64,000 nucleotides of DNA, from NCBI RefSeq assembly GCF_017876405.1, contig NZ_JAGINW010000001.1, positions 8,631,203 to 8,695,202 of the forward strand, in the 5' to 3' direction. This document shows positions 1 to 7,911 of the stretch, piece after piece. A program made the translations under genes and the position numbers. How positions within the stretch are numbered: position 1 is the stretch's first letter; each line of letters opens with the position of its first letter. The stretch comes from Kibdelosporangium banguiense. GTDB taxonomy: Bacteria; Actinomycetota; Actinomycetes; Mycobacteriales; Pseudonocardiaceae. Below the pieces are notes generated by a model, which saw only the letters and a program-made list of their open reading frames with translations, did no database searches and was not told the origin of the DNA.

Positions 1-1047
1 CAGCGTGTCCAGCGTCTCGCCGGACTGGCTGATCGCCACGTACAACGTGTCGGAATCCACCACCGGGTTGCGGTAGCGGAACTCCGAGGCCGGTTCGGCG
101 TCCGCCGGGATCCGCGCCAGCTCCTCCACCAGGTTCGCGCCGATCTGACCCGCGTAATAAGCCGTGCCGCAGCCCAGGAACTTCACCCGCCGCACATCCC
201 GCAGATCCCGCGGGTCCAGCCGCAGCCCGCCCAGGTGCGCGGTGGCGAACCGGGAGTCCAGCCGGCCCCGCAGCGCCCGGCGCACCGCCTCGGGCTGCTC
301 GGCCATCTCCTTGCGCATGAAGTCGGTGAACTCACCCAGCTGGTAGTCCTCGTCGGCCAGCTCCACGGTCTCCTCACGGCCCGTGGTCTGGAAGTCCCCG
401 GCCCGGACCGTCGCGATCTCGCCGTCCTCCAGGTACACCACCCGCTGCGTGTGACGCACCAGCGCCGCGACGTCCGAGGCGATGAACATCTCGCCCTCGC
501 CGACGCCCAGGACGATCGGGCTGCCGTTACGCGCGACCACCAGCTCGGTCGGACGGCGCGCGTCCAGCACGACCAGCCCGTAGGTGCCCTCCACCCCGCG
601 CAGCGCCGCCCGCACGGCCTCCTCGAGCGTCTCGTGCGACTCCGCGGCCGCCGCGATCAGATGCGAGAGCGCCTCGGTGTCGGTCTCCGAGACCAGCGTG
701 ACCCCCGAGGCCTGCAGCTTCGCGCGCAGCTCGTCGGAGTTCTCCACGATCCCGTTGTGCACCACCGCGAACCGGCCCGAGGTGTCGGTATGCGGGTGGG
801 CGTTGACGTCGGTGACCTCACCGTGCGTGGCCCACCGGGTGTGCGCGATACCCACCACGCCCGGCGCCTTGCCGACCTGCTCGCGCAGCTCACGCACCCG
901 TACCGCGGCCTTGTGCACCTTCAGCCGGCCCCGGTGCACCAACGCCACCCCAGCCGAGTCGTACCCGCGGTACTCCAGCCGATGCAGTCCCTCCAGCAAC
1001 ACCGGAACAGCGTCCCGATGACCCACATAGCCGACGATCCCGCACAT
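1..1047 (-). CDS. glmS: Glutamine--fructose-6-phosphate aminotransferase, N-terminal part
   Basis: Cytosolic enzyme that makes glucosamine-6-phosphate from fructose-6-phosphate and glutamine, the first step towards UDP-GlcNAc and peptidoglycan. The protein starts MCGIVGYVG, which places the class II glutaminase nucleophile Cys directly after the initiator Met, as in all GlmS. The visible 349 residues cover the glutaminase domain and the start of the first SIS (sugar isomerase) domain; the last codons read VAISQSGETLDTL, a classic SIS signature. The gene runs off the left edge, so roughly the last 270 residues of a normal ~620-residue enzyme are outside the window. A small gene 14 bp upstream on the same strand may be co-transcribed. 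The family call is very secure. Confidence 0.97.
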   Translation of the reverse strand, partial: MCGIVGYVGHRDAVPVLLEGLHRLEYRGYDSAGVALVHRGRLKVHKAAVRVRELREQVGKAPGVVGIAHTRWATHGEVTDVNAHPHTDTSGRFAVVHNGIVENSDELRAKLQASGVTLVSETDTEALSHLIAAAAESHETLEEAVRAALRGVEGTYGLVVLDARRPTELVVARNGSPIVLGVGEGEMFIASDVAALVRHTQRVVYLEDGEIATVRAGDFQTTGREETVELADEDYQLGEFTDFMRKEMAEQPEAVRRALRGRLDSRFATAHLGGLRLDPRDLRDVRRVKFLGCGTAYYAGQIGANLVEELARIPADAEPASEFRYRNPVVDSDTLYVAISQSGETLDTL

Positions 1048-1061
1048 AGAACTCTCCCCTT

Positions 1062-1322
1062 TCAGCCGTACACGATCCGCCGCAGCTGACGCTCCGACAG
1101 CTGCGGCGCCATCACCCGCCGCTGCGCCAGCTCGGCCGCGATCACCGGCCAGATACTGGCGTTGCCCATGTGCCTGCGTCGCAGCTCGGCATGCCGCCGC
1201 CGGACGAACTGCTCAGCCGTCTCGCCGAAGTACGCGATCACATCGGCCACCAGCCTCGCCGCTGTCTCCGGGGCCAGCCCGGTCGACGCCACCACGTGCA
1301 GGACAAGCTCGCTGTGCGCCAT
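1062..1322 (-). CDS. Small conserved protein upstream of glmS, function unknown
   Basis: An 86-residue basic protein with no signal peptide or membrane segment. It has a run of charged helices with the pattern FVRRRHAELRRRH followed by a C-terminal block ending APQLSERQLRRIVYG. I believe small proteins with this arrangement recur in bacteria, but I cannot name the family or a function. I chose the ATG at 1322 (MAHSELVL); a longer reading from 1349 adds nine unlikely residues. It ends 14 bp before glmS on the same strand, so it is probably co-transcribed with it. Confidence 0.65.
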   Translation of the reverse strand: MAHSELVLHVVASTGLAPETAARLVADVIAYFGETAEQFVRRRHAELRRRHMGNASIWPVIAAELAQRRVMAPQLSERQLRRIVYG

Positions 1323-1360
1323 GGCGCTTGAGCCTGACACCCCAACCACCCCGAACTCAA

Positions 1361-1388
1361 CTTCTGTGCCCGGAATCGGGCACAGAAG
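1361..1388. promoter_or_regulatory. Perfect 12-bp inverted repeat between divergent genes
   Basis: CTTCTGTGCCCG and CGGGCACAGAAG are separated by only four bases (GAAT). The repeat lies between the divergently read small gene (start 1322) and the methyltransferase gene (start 1465). This could be an operator for a dimeric regulator or an RNA hairpin in the leader of the methyltransferase mRNA. No T-run follows, so a simple terminator is less likely. Confidence 0.5.
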
Positions 1389-1464
1389 CGACGTTACTCA
1401 CGACCGAGTGAACTTCACCCGCTGTGCTGGCCCCCGGTCACTGTGGGTGCGCACCATCGACGCC

Positions 1465-2196
1465 ATGGACCCCGAGGTCAGCAACCTGTTGTACCGGCAC
1501 CCCGAGCTCTACGAGGTGGTCTACGACGGCGCCCGGCACGCCGTGGCCAGACTGGCCGAGGCGATCTTCCAGGCCCAGCTCGGCCGGATGCCCGCCAGCC
1601 TGCTCGACATCGGCTGCGGCACCGGCCGCGACCTGGAGTACCTCACCCGCCACATCCCGGACGCCACCGGTGTCGACTACCAGCAGCCGATGATCGACTT
1701 CGCTCGCCGGCAGCGGCCCGGGATCGACTTCCGCACCGGCGACATGCGCACCCTGCGGCTGGAGCGCACCTTCGAGGCGATCACCAGTTTCGGCTACACC
1801 CTGGCCAACGTGCACACCAACCGCGACATCGACAGCGTAATGGCCACCTACGCCGCCCACAGCGCCCCTGGCACCCTGCTCCTGCTGGAACTCATCGACC
1901 CCCTACGCACCGGCAAACTGCCCCGCGACTTCCACATCGACATCCCCGACCTGCGCGCCGACGCCATCGCCGAGTACACCTTCCACCCCGCCCAGCAGAT
2001 CCTGCAGCGCGAACGGATCTGGCGCCGCGCCAAGGGCCCGGTCCGCGACAGCGTGAAGTTCCGGCTGCTCTACCCCAAGGAACTCGAGTACTACCTGGAC
2101 AACCACGGCTTCGAGATCCTCACCTGCCACGACCTGGCCGAAAAGCACAACGCCGCCAGCGCGTTCGTCGTCGCCCGCCACCGTGGAAGATCGTGA
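1465..2196 (+). CDS. Class I SAM-dependent methyltransferase
   Basis: A 243-residue soluble methyltransferase with a Rossmann fold. Motif I is LLDIGCGTGRDLEYL near residue 48, the acidic end of strand 2 is in GVDYQQPM, and motif II is at FRTGDM. The substrate is not evident. The C-terminal part (residues about 150-240) carries the aromatic-rich cap seen in small-molecule methyltransferases of the Methyltransf_25/31 type. I chose the ATG at 1465 (MDPEVSNLLYRHPELYEVVYD). A GTG at 1447 in frame is an alternative, and the longer upstream reading lacks support. It is a single-gene unit between a divergent neighbour and the sigma-factor pair. Confidence 0.85.
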   Translation: MDPEVSNLLYRHPELYEVVYDGARHAVARLAEAIFQAQLGRMPASLLDIGCGTGRDLEYLTRHIPDATGVDYQQPMIDFARRQRPGIDFRTGDMRTLRLERTFEAITSFGYTLANVHTNRDIDSVMATYAAHSAPGTLLLLELIDPLRTGKLPRDFHIDIPDLRADAIAEYTFHPAQQILQRERIWRRAKGPVRDSVKFRLLYPKELEYYLDNHGFEILTCHDLAEKHNAASAFVVARHRGRS

Positions 2197-2266
2197 TCTT
2201 CTACCGGGCTGATCCTTTTTGGGGCGGCGTGCAACCCGCCGGGCCGCGGCGGGCGTGACTAGTGCA

Positions 2267-2290
2267 GGAACGCAACACCAGTACCGAGTT
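2267..2290 (+). promoter_or_regulatory. ECF-type promoter candidate (GGAAC-N16-GTT)
   Basis: GGAAC at 2267-2271 and GTT at 2288-2290 are 16 bp apart, 30 bp before the ATG of the SigE-family sigma gene. The arrangement matches the general actinobacterial ECF pattern and would fit autoregulation. The match is by eye only and short motifs occur by chance. Confidence 0.4.
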
Positions 2291-2319
2291 CAAGACACCA
2301 CACCCAGACCGGGGGATCG

Positions 2320-2838
2320 ATGACCGATCGGGACACCGCGTTCGCGGACTACTTCGCGGCGCGGTCGGATGCCATGCGGCGCACGGCGTATCTGCTGTGC
2401 GGCGACTGGCACCGAGCCGAGGACCTTGTCCAGGTGATGTTCACCAAGCTGTACCTGGCCTGGAAACGCATCACCAGACACGAGGCGTTGGACGCCTATG
2501 CCCGCCAGACCCTGGTGCGCACCTTCCTGTCCGAACGCCGGCTCGGCTGGTTCCGTAAGGAAAGCGTCACCCACGACCTGGCCGACACCGCCGTCACCGG
2601 TGCCGGCCCGGAGGACCGGATGGTGCTGCTCGCGGCCCTGCGGCAGGTGCCGCCGGGACAGCGGGCGGTACTGGTGCTGCGTTACTGGGAGGACATGTCG
2701 GTCGAGGAGACCGCCAAAGCCCTCAACTGTTCCACCGGAACGGTCAAGAGCCAGGCCGCGCGGGGGCTGCAGACGCTGCGCGACCTGCTCGCCGTTCACT
2801 CCACACCCGCCTTTGATCGAAAGAGGACGTCCCGATGA
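2320..2838 (+). CDS. SigE-family ECF RNA polymerase sigma factor
   Basis: A 172-residue sigma-70 family protein made of region 2 (about residues 10-75, with YLLCGDWHRAEDLVQ) and region 4 (about residues 108-160, with a helix-turn-helix in MSVEETAKALNCSTGTVKSQ). It recruits RNA polymerase to a small regulon. It has the compact length of the actinobacterial SigE-like group, with no extra C-terminal domain. Its stop codon overlaps the ATG of the next gene (ATGA), which encodes a single-pass membrane protein likely to be its partner. The start at 2320 follows a G-rich ribosome binding site. Confidence 0.92.
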   Translation: MTDRDTAFADYFAARSDAMRRTAYLLCGDWHRAEDLVQVMFTKLYLAWKRITRHEALDAYARQTLVRTFLSERRLGWFRKESVTHDLADTAVTGAGPEDRMVLLAALRQVPPGQRAVLVLRYWEDMSVEETAKALNCSTGTVKSQAARGLQTLRDLLAVHSTPAFDRKRTSR

Positions 2839-3713
2839 ACGAGCAGGAACTGCGTGACAGTCTGCGAGAGGTGATGGTGGCCAGCAGCCCCCCACCGTCG
2901 ATGAATCCCAACGCGGCGCTCGACTCGGCCAGGCGTGCCCACAAGCGCCGTCGTGCCACGTTCGCCGGCGCCGCGGCCGGTGTTGCCGTGGTCGCGATGG
3001 CCGTGGGTACCGCGTTCGCCCTGAGCCCCGGCGAGACCCCGCTGCCCATCGACCAGGCCGCCCAGCCACCGGCCAACACAGGGGTGGTGGGGACCGGCAA
3101 GGATGGCGGCGGCACCGAGACCCAGTTCCCTGACGGCCAGACCGACCGCACCGCCCGCAACGGCCCCCAGGCCGCCAAGGGCGAGGCATTGCTGCAGTCG
3201 CTGAAGGCGAAGATGCCCAGCACCCTGACTGTGGACACCAAGGCGACCCACCAGGGCGACCCGAAGCTCCCGGTCACCACCAGCCAGTCCCAGTTCAGGG
3301 ACTACATCAACGGCGACAAGAACAAGCAGATCTGGGAGTACCAGGCAACGGTCGCGGTCACCAAACAGGGGTCGTCCAACGCGGGAACCGGCCGGGTGAT
3401 GGTCGAAACGGTCACCCCCGGTGGCTCCGGGCCCACCGACGTGTGCGACCTGGCCAAAAACTTCTGGGGCATCGGCGGCACCTGCGAGACCAGGGTGGTC
3501 CAGGGCAAGACGGTCGGCGTGGTCACCCAGTCCAAGGACGCACGCATCGACCAGGCCGTCGCCTACCGCTACGAGGACGGCACCACAGTGGTCGTCGCCC
3601 AGTCCAAGCAGCCCAACAACGCCGAGTCGGCTGACGGCCCCATGGCGCAGCCGCCGCTGACTCTCGAGCAGCTGGCTCCGCTGGTGCTCACGCCGGACTT
3701 CAAGGTCAGCTGA
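2835..3713 (+). CDS. Membrane-anchored partner of the SigE-type sigma factor (anti-sigma-like)
   Basis: A 292-residue protein with a cytosolic head (about 1-45), one transmembrane segment (about 48-65, AGAAAGVAVVAMAVGTAFAL) and an extracytoplasmic Thr/Gly/Gln-rich region with no recognised catalytic motif. The head is short and lacks a ZAS zinc motif (HxxxCxxC). The topology and the 4-bp overlap with the sigma gene are those of proteins encoded with SigE-type ECF factors. A role in holding the sigma factor at the membrane is inferred from position. The last 8 bp overlap the 3' end of the convergent monooxygenase gene. Confidence 0.75.
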   Translation: MNEQELRDSLREVMVASSPPPSMNPNAALDSARRAHKRRRATFAGAAAGVAVVAMAVGTAFALSPGETPLPIDQAAQPPANTGVVGTGKDGGGTETQFPDGQTDRTARNGPQAAKGEALLQSLKAKMPSTLTVDTKATHQGDPKLPVTTSQSQFRDYINGDKNKQIWEYQATVAVTKQGSSNAGTGRVMVETVTPGGSGPTDVCDLAKNFWGIGGTCETRVVQGKTVGVVTQSKDARIDQAVAYRYEDGTTVVVAQSKQPNNAESADGPMAQPPLTLEQLAPLVLTPDFKVS

Positions 3714-5106
3714 CCATCGCAGCGTCCCGGGAGTACCAGCCGGTGCTCCCGAGACGCCCGGCATCCCGTGTGATCACACCGATGTACCCGTCCGGCCGGA
3801 CCAGCACCAACGTTCCCGGCTCGACGTCATAGATCCGGAAAGCCTCAGGATCCGTGACCCGCACGGCACCCTCGCACTCGGCGCCGAACGCGAGCACAGT
3901 GGCGTGCGGGCCACGGAACACATCGAACAACCTCCGCCCATCACCACACGGACCGTCCGGTGCGCGGTCACCCGCCACCACCGACCCCGGCGACGGCCGG
4001 TCGTCCACCGCGAGCGGGCCGTCCTGATAGGTGATCCCGAGCTGACGCTCCTCGTGACCCCGATGCATCGTCCTGCGAGCCAGCAGCCGCTCACTGAGTC
4101 CCAGCACATGCGCCGCCACCGGCAGACGTTCCTGCTCATAGCTGTCCAGCAACACCTCCGGCGCGCCGCGCAGCACGGCCGCGAGCTTCCACCCCAGGTT
4201 GTAGGCGTCCTGCACACCGGTGTTCATGCCCTGACCACCTGACGGCGGATGCACATGCGCGGCGTCCCCGGCCAGAAACACCCGCCCCACCTGGAACCGG
4301 GAGGTCATCCGCACATTCGGGCGCCACACCGTCAGCCACGTCAGGCCGGACAGCCCAAGATCAGTCCGCCCGGTCCGCTCGGCGAAATACGCCGCGAGCT
4401 GCTCGATCGTGCTCAGCTCGCGGTCCGGATCGGCGATCGTCAGCTGGAACGAGTCAGTCCCGCCCAACGGGCACAACCCGATCATCGGCTCCCGCCACAG
4501 GTGCCAGTGATCCCGATCCAGGCCCTCGACACGCACATCGGCGATCAGCATCCTGATGTCGTCCCGAGTCTCTCCGTCGAACGGCACACCCAGCATCCGC
4601 CGGGTCGGTCCTTTCCCACCGTCCGCGCCGACCAGGTACGCCACACGCACCCGCTCGTTCACACCGTCACGGCGCAGCGTCGCGGCCACACCGTCCTCGT
4701 CCTGCTCGAACCCGACCAACTCGGTGCCCGTCTCGACCGCGCCGCCGAACTCGGCCAGCCGGTCACGCAGTAACTGGGCGGTCCGCCACTGCGGGATCAT
4801 CCACGGATTCGGGTACGGCACGTCCGCCGACGGCTCGACATACTCGCTCATCGTGCCCTCCCAGACGACCTCGCCGCCCTGGTAGGCGCGGATCGGCGGG
4901 TAGACCGAGCCGTGCGCGTGCACCGCCTCGATCAGGCCGAGATCGTCGAACACCTCCTGGGTGCGCGGCTGCATGCCCCGGCCCCGCGACCCGGCCGGGA
5001 ACGTCACCTCCTTGTCGATCACCCGGCAGCTCACCCCGCGCCGCGCCAGGTCCACAGCCAGCGTCAGCCCTGTCGGACCCGCCCCGACGACCAGCACATT
5101 TGTCAT
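3706..5106 (-). CDS. FAD-dependent aromatic-ring monooxygenase (PheA/TfdB type)
   Basis: A 466-residue class A flavoprotein hydroxylase. The FAD ADP-binding motif is VVGAGPTGLTLAVDLARRG at the N-terminus, the DG motif is LVGADGGKGPTRRMLG, and the GD motif is FLAGDAAHVHPPSGGQGMN. A thioredoxin-like C-terminal region follows. Such enzymes use NAD(P)H and O2 to hydroxylate phenols, polyketides or antibiotics such as rifamycin or tetracycline; the substrate here is unknown. The start is set at MTNVLVVG (5106) because eight earlier residues are unlike the family. The divergent TetR gene and the shared A+T-rich operator suggest the gene is induced by its own substrate. Confidence 0.9.
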   Translation of the reverse strand: MTNVLVVGAGPTGLTLAVDLARRGVSCRVIDKEVTFPAGSRGRGMQPRTQEVFDDLGLIEAVHAHGSVYPPIRAYQGGEVVWEGTMSEYVEPSADVPYPNPWMIPQWRTAQLLRDRLAEFGGAVETGTELVGFEQDEDGVAATLRRDGVNERVRVAYLVGADGGKGPTRRMLGVPFDGETRDDIRMLIADVRVEGLDRDHWHLWREPMIGLCPLGGTDSFQLTIADPDRELSTIEQLAAYFAERTGRTDLGLSGLTWLTVWRPNVRMTSRFQVGRVFLAGDAAHVHPPSGGQGMNTGVQDAYNLGWKLAAVLRGAPEVLLDSYEQERLPVAAHVLGLSERLLARRTMHRGHEERQLGITYQDGPLAVDDRPSPGSVVAGDRAPDGPCGDGRRLFDVFRGPHATVLAFGAECEGAVRVTDPEAFRIYDVEPGTLVLVRPDGYIGVITRDAGRLGSTGWYSRDAAMVS

Positions 5107-5114
5107 CAAACGCT

Positions 5115-5157
5115 CCTTAATGTCATTCAATTTAACGTCATTAAGGTAAACTTAATG
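5115..5157. promoter_or_regulatory. Tandem TetR-type operators between monooxygenase and regulator
   Basis: CCTTAATG (5115-5122) pairs with CATTAAGG (5139-5146). CATTAAG (5139-5145) also pairs with CTTAATG (5151-5157) around a 5-bp spacer, giving a perfect 19-bp dyad. The stretch is sharply A+T-rich in a GC-rich genome and covers the likely promoters of both divergent genes. The size fits a TetR dimer site. Confidence 0.65.
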
Positions 5158-5198
5158 CTGTTAAAGTGTCAACCCTGAATCCGAGGAGGGCGGCGAGA

Positions 5199-5825
5199 GT
5201 GGCACTGGACCGGGAGACCGTGGTGCGGACCGGACTGCAGGTGCTCGACGACGTCGGCCTGGAGGCGCTGACCCTGCGCAAGATCGCCTCCGAGCTCAAC
5301 GTCCAGCCCCCGGCGCTGTACTGGCATTTCAAGAACAAGCAGGACCTCATCGACGAGATGGCCACCACCCTGCTGACCGACCACGTCCAGCCGGTGCCCG
5401 CCGGCCAGCCCTGGGACGAGTTCGCGGCCACCTACGGCACCGGCTTGCGCCAGATGCTGCTGCGCTACCGCGACGGCGCGAAGATGTTCGCCGGCACGTT
5501 CCTCACCGACACCAGCGTCTACCAGCAGCAGGAAGCGTCACTGCGACTGATGGTGAACGCCGGGTTCACCCTCGAGGACGCCGGCCAGGTGTTCTGGACG
5601 ATCCACAGCTACACGATCGGGTTCGTCATCGAGGAACAGGCCGTGTACCACTACCCCGGGCAGCGCGACGAACGCTACGACATCGACCGGCGAACCGAAC
5701 GCATGGTCGGCGAACACGTCCCCCTGGCCGCCGCGGCCGGGAAAAGTCTGTTCGACGGCTTCGACGCCCGCTACACCCGCGGCCTGCAGGCCATCATCAC
5801 CGGCGTGGCCACCTGGCGCACCTGA
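5199..5825 (+). CDS. TetR-class repressor (TetR_C-type) of the monooxygenase
   Basis: A 208-residue regulator. The N-terminal helix-turn-helix is close to the tetracycline-repressor class, with LTLRKIASELNVQPPALYWHFKNKQDLIDEMA at about residues 25-56. The longer C-terminal ligand-binding domain resembles TetR_C (PF02909) and contains a His-Tyr-rich helix around HSYTIGFVIEEQAVYHY. I chose the GTG at 5199 because GGAGGG lies eight bases before it and because related proteins begin (M)xLDRETVV; a GTG at 5166 has no such site. It is read divergently from the flavin monooxygenase and probably represses it until a ligand binds. Confidence 0.85.
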   Translation: MALDRETVVRTGLQVLDDVGLEALTLRKIASELNVQPPALYWHFKNKQDLIDEMATTLLTDHVQPVPAGQPWDEFAATYGTGLRQMLLRYRDGAKMFAGTFLTDTSVYQQQEASLRLMVNAGFTLEDAGQVFWTIHSYTIGFVIEEQAVYHYPGQRDERYDIDRRTERMVGEHVPLAAAAGKSLFDGFDARYTRGLQAIITGVATWRT

Positions 5826-5897
5826 GGTATCACAGCCCGCCGTCCCGGCTCTGTTCAATGCGGAGGCGTTCAGCGCGGATGCCGAAGGGAGCGGGCG

Positions 5898-6146
5898 ATG
5901 TCAGACGGTGCGGTGCACAAACTGGTCGTGGCGATCTCGCTGGTGTCCGGACGGCTGACCGTCGGCCTGGACACCGCAGGTCTCGATCGCGCCGAGTTCT
6001 ACCTCGACGGCCACCGGGTGGATTGCCTTGCCCTGCACGGCGAACCGATGACGACCACGGTGACCGGCGTCCACCCCGGACAGGACTTCCGGGTGGTGGC
6101 GTTCGCGGGTGGCCGGCCGGCCGCGGCCCACCGGCTCACCACCTGA
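5898..6146 (+). CDS. Small hypothetical protein (82 aa)
   Basis: The reading frame has the strong third-position G/C bias of its neighbours and a ribosome binding site (GGGAGCGGGCG) before ATG. The protein is predicted to be mostly beta strands (VHKLVVAISLVSGRLTVGL, AEFYLDGHRVD, FRVVAFAGGRP), has no signal peptide and contains one Cys. I do not recognise a family. It ends 1 bp from the end of the convergent antiporter gene. Confidence 0.55.
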   Translation: MSDGAVHKLVVAISLVSGRLTVGLDTAGLDRAEFYLDGHRVDCLALHGEPMTTTVTGVHPGQDFRVVAFAGGRPAAAHRLTT

Positions 6147-6147
6147 A

Positions 6148-7134
6148 TCACGTGAACGACGGCACCAGCGCGAGGGCGAACAAGCCGTAGAACGCAGCGG
6201 CGGTCGACAGCCGCCGCACGCTCAACCTGCCCGAGCGCAACGTGATCAGCAGATACAGCACCGCGAGCAGCGTCACCCCGCCGGCGATCAGCAACATGCC
6301 GTCCAGCCGCCACGGCGTGAACAGCAGGCCGAACCCGCTGGGCACGGTCGCCTGCACCATCATCGAGCCGGACACGTTGGCCAGCGCCAGTTTCGTCTTG
6401 CCCTGCCGCACCCAGATCACCGCGTTCATGATCTCCGGCAGCTCGGTGGCGATCGGCGCGAGCAGCAACGCCGTCAACGCCGCCGGCAACCCCAGCATCG
6501 GCCCGACGGTGTCCAGCTGCACCACGAACAACCGGGACGCCGCGAAGATCACCGCCAGCGCGCCCAGCGTCTGCGCCACCACCGCCCACGTCGCGGGCTC
6601 GGCGCGGTTGCGCTGCAGCTTCAACGGTTCGAGCTGCTCCTGCGGCCCATGGTCCTGCTGGCGCATCTCCCGGATGCAATACGCCGCATACACCGCGAAG
6701 AACAGCAGGCCCAGCCACGGTTTGATCGCGAACGCCACCAGCCCGAGCCCGACCTTCACCACGAACACCGCCATGAACCACGACTGGTCCTTGGCGAGCT
6801 TGTCCAGATCACCCCAGTCCTCGCTGCCGCCCCGGCGGCGGCTGGCCAGCAGGCTCCAGCCGATCACGCCGTACGCCACGGTCGCCAGCGCCAACGGGCC
6901 ACCCATCGCGGCACCCACACCGATATCTCGCTGCTCAGGCGTCTGGCCGAACACCACGGCCACGAAGGTCACGACACTCTCGGGCAGCGCGGTGCCCACC
7001 GCGGCCAGCACGGTTCCCACAGCCACGGTCCCGACGTTGAGCCGCCGGCCGAGCCATTCCACCGCGTTGACGAACCACTCGCACGACAGATAGATCGCGA
7101 CCGCGCAGACGATCAGCAGAACGAAATGAATCAC
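6148..7134 (-). CDS. Sodium/calcium-exchanger-family membrane antiporter (CaCA)
   Basis: A 328-residue integral membrane protein with two homologous halves, each with about five transmembrane helices. The alpha repeats contain AAVGTALPESVVTF (about residue 40) and LAPIATELPEIMNAV (about residue 230), whose acidic residues bind Ca2+ or another cation in this family. It exchanges cations across the plasma membrane, and the ion is not determinable from sequence. I set the start at the GTG at 7134 because GGGAGGAAA lies a few bases upstream and the first helix (IHFVLLIVCAVAIYLS) follows at once; the upstream extension is not protein-like. An ArsR gene is divergent about 290 bp away. Confidence 0.88.
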   Translation of the reverse strand: MIHFVLLIVCAVAIYLSCEWFVNAVEWLGRRLNVGTVAVGTVLAAVGTALPESVVTFVAVVFGQTPEQRDIGVGAAMGGPLALATVAYGVIGWSLLASRRRGGSEDWGDLDKLAKDQSWFMAVFVVKVGLGLVAFAIKPWLGLLFFAVYAAYCIREMRQQDHGPQEQLEPLKLQRNRAEPATWAVVAQTLGALAVIFAASRLFVVQLDTVGPMLGLPAALTALLLAPIATELPEIMNAVIWVRQGKTKLALANVSGSMMVQATVPSGFGLLFTPWRLDGMLLIAGGVTLLAVLYLLITLRSGRLSVRRLSTAAAFYGLFALALVPSFT

Positions 7135-7352
7135 GCCGTTTCCTCCCGCACCGCGGGACGAAACTCTCCGGTGCACGCCGCAGACCTCGACCCATGGCGC
7201 GCCAGTTGGTGCACGCCGAACAGGTCGAAGGTCTCGCCCGCCCCGCACTACCGTGCGAGGCCGCCGGGCCGGGCGCGAGGCGCCAGCATGTCGACCCGGG
7301 CGTTGGGGGCTACTCCCCTTCGTTCGGTGACAACCCTGCCGTAGGCCCCGCT

Positions 7353-7373
7353 AATTGTCAATCAATTGCGCAA
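7353..7373. promoter_or_regulatory. Candidate ArsR operator
   Basis: AATTG and CAATT pair around TCAAT (7353-7367). The palindrome TTGCGCAA overlaps the right arm (7366-7373). The site lies 48 bp upstream of the ArsR start and is A+T-rich against its surroundings. ArsR proteins commonly bind a 12-2-12-like dyad of this kind, and autoregulation is inferred. Confidence 0.45.
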
Positions 7374-7420
7374 GTGTCAGACTGTGGCGGAGGCCTCGTT
7401 CGGGAAGAATCCATCGCGCC

Positions 7421-7801
7421 ATGAGTCAACCGACGCCACCCGACGAGCCGACCCGGCCGCAACTGCAGTCCGCGGCCGCCACGTTCGCGCTGCTCTCAGC
7501 CCCGACACGGCTGCACGTCGTGTGGCTGCTGGCCCGCCACGAATACGACGTCGGCACGCTCGCGGACCGCATCGGTACCACCGTGGCCGCGGTCAGTCAG
7601 CACTTGGCCAAGCTCCGCCTCGCCGGCCTGGTAGCCGCCCGCCGCGACGGCCGTCGGCAGATCTACGCCGTGGAAGACCCCCACGTGCTCACCCTGGTCG
7701 AGCAGATCTTCGAGCACATCGCCCCCGACGGCACCCTCGCGCCCGACCCACCCACCCCCCGCCATCCCAACCGCCCCATGCACGACCAGGTCAAGGACTG
7801 A
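7421..7801 (+). CDS. ArsR/SmtB-family transcriptional regulator
   Basis: A 126-residue winged helix-turn-helix dimeric regulator. The recognition region is DVGTLADRIGTTVAAVSQHLAKLRLAGL (about residues 45-72), followed by a wing (ARRDGRRQIYAV). It contains no Cys, so the classical ArsR cysteine metal site is absent. A His-containing C-terminal tail (DPHVLTLVEQIFEHI, then PTPRHPNRPMH) leaves room for an NmtR/KmtR-like Ni/Co or other sensor site. The target may be itself and the divergent cation antiporter. The ATG at 7421 is chosen over an upstream start that adds an Arg-rich non-conserved stretch. Confidence 0.88.
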   Translation: MSQPTPPDEPTRPQLQSAAATFALLSAPTRLHVVWLLARHEYDVGTLADRIGTTVAAVSQHLAKLRLAGLVAARRDGRRQIYAVEDPHVLTLVEQIFEHIAPDGTLAPDPPTPRHPNRPMHDQVKD

Positions 7802-7834
7802 AAACATCCCGCTGGAAAAAAGTTCCGCGCGGGA

Positions 7835-7861
7835 TGTCGAGAACCCAGGCCCGGCTGCGTC
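7835..7861 (+). promoter_or_regulatory. ECF42-type promoter upstream of DGPF gene
   Basis: TGTCGA at 7835-7840 and CGTC at 7858-7861 are 17 bp apart. From memory, the promoter motif described for ECF42 sigma factors is TGTCGA in the -35 and CG(A/T)C in the -10 region. It lies 51 bp before the DGPF gene, which is followed by an ECF42 gene, so autoregulation of the pair is likely. Confidence 0.55.
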
Positions 7862-7911
7862 CCCGCGGTGAACACGGCCAGAATGGGCCGTATCGCACCA
7901 AGGAGACCACA

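Noticed and set aside
3706..5106. Second rox gene
   Set aside because: The fold is the same class A monooxygenase, but the Rox-specific blocks seen at 54217-55644 are absent and its promoter has a TetR-type dyad rather than a rifamycin-associated element.
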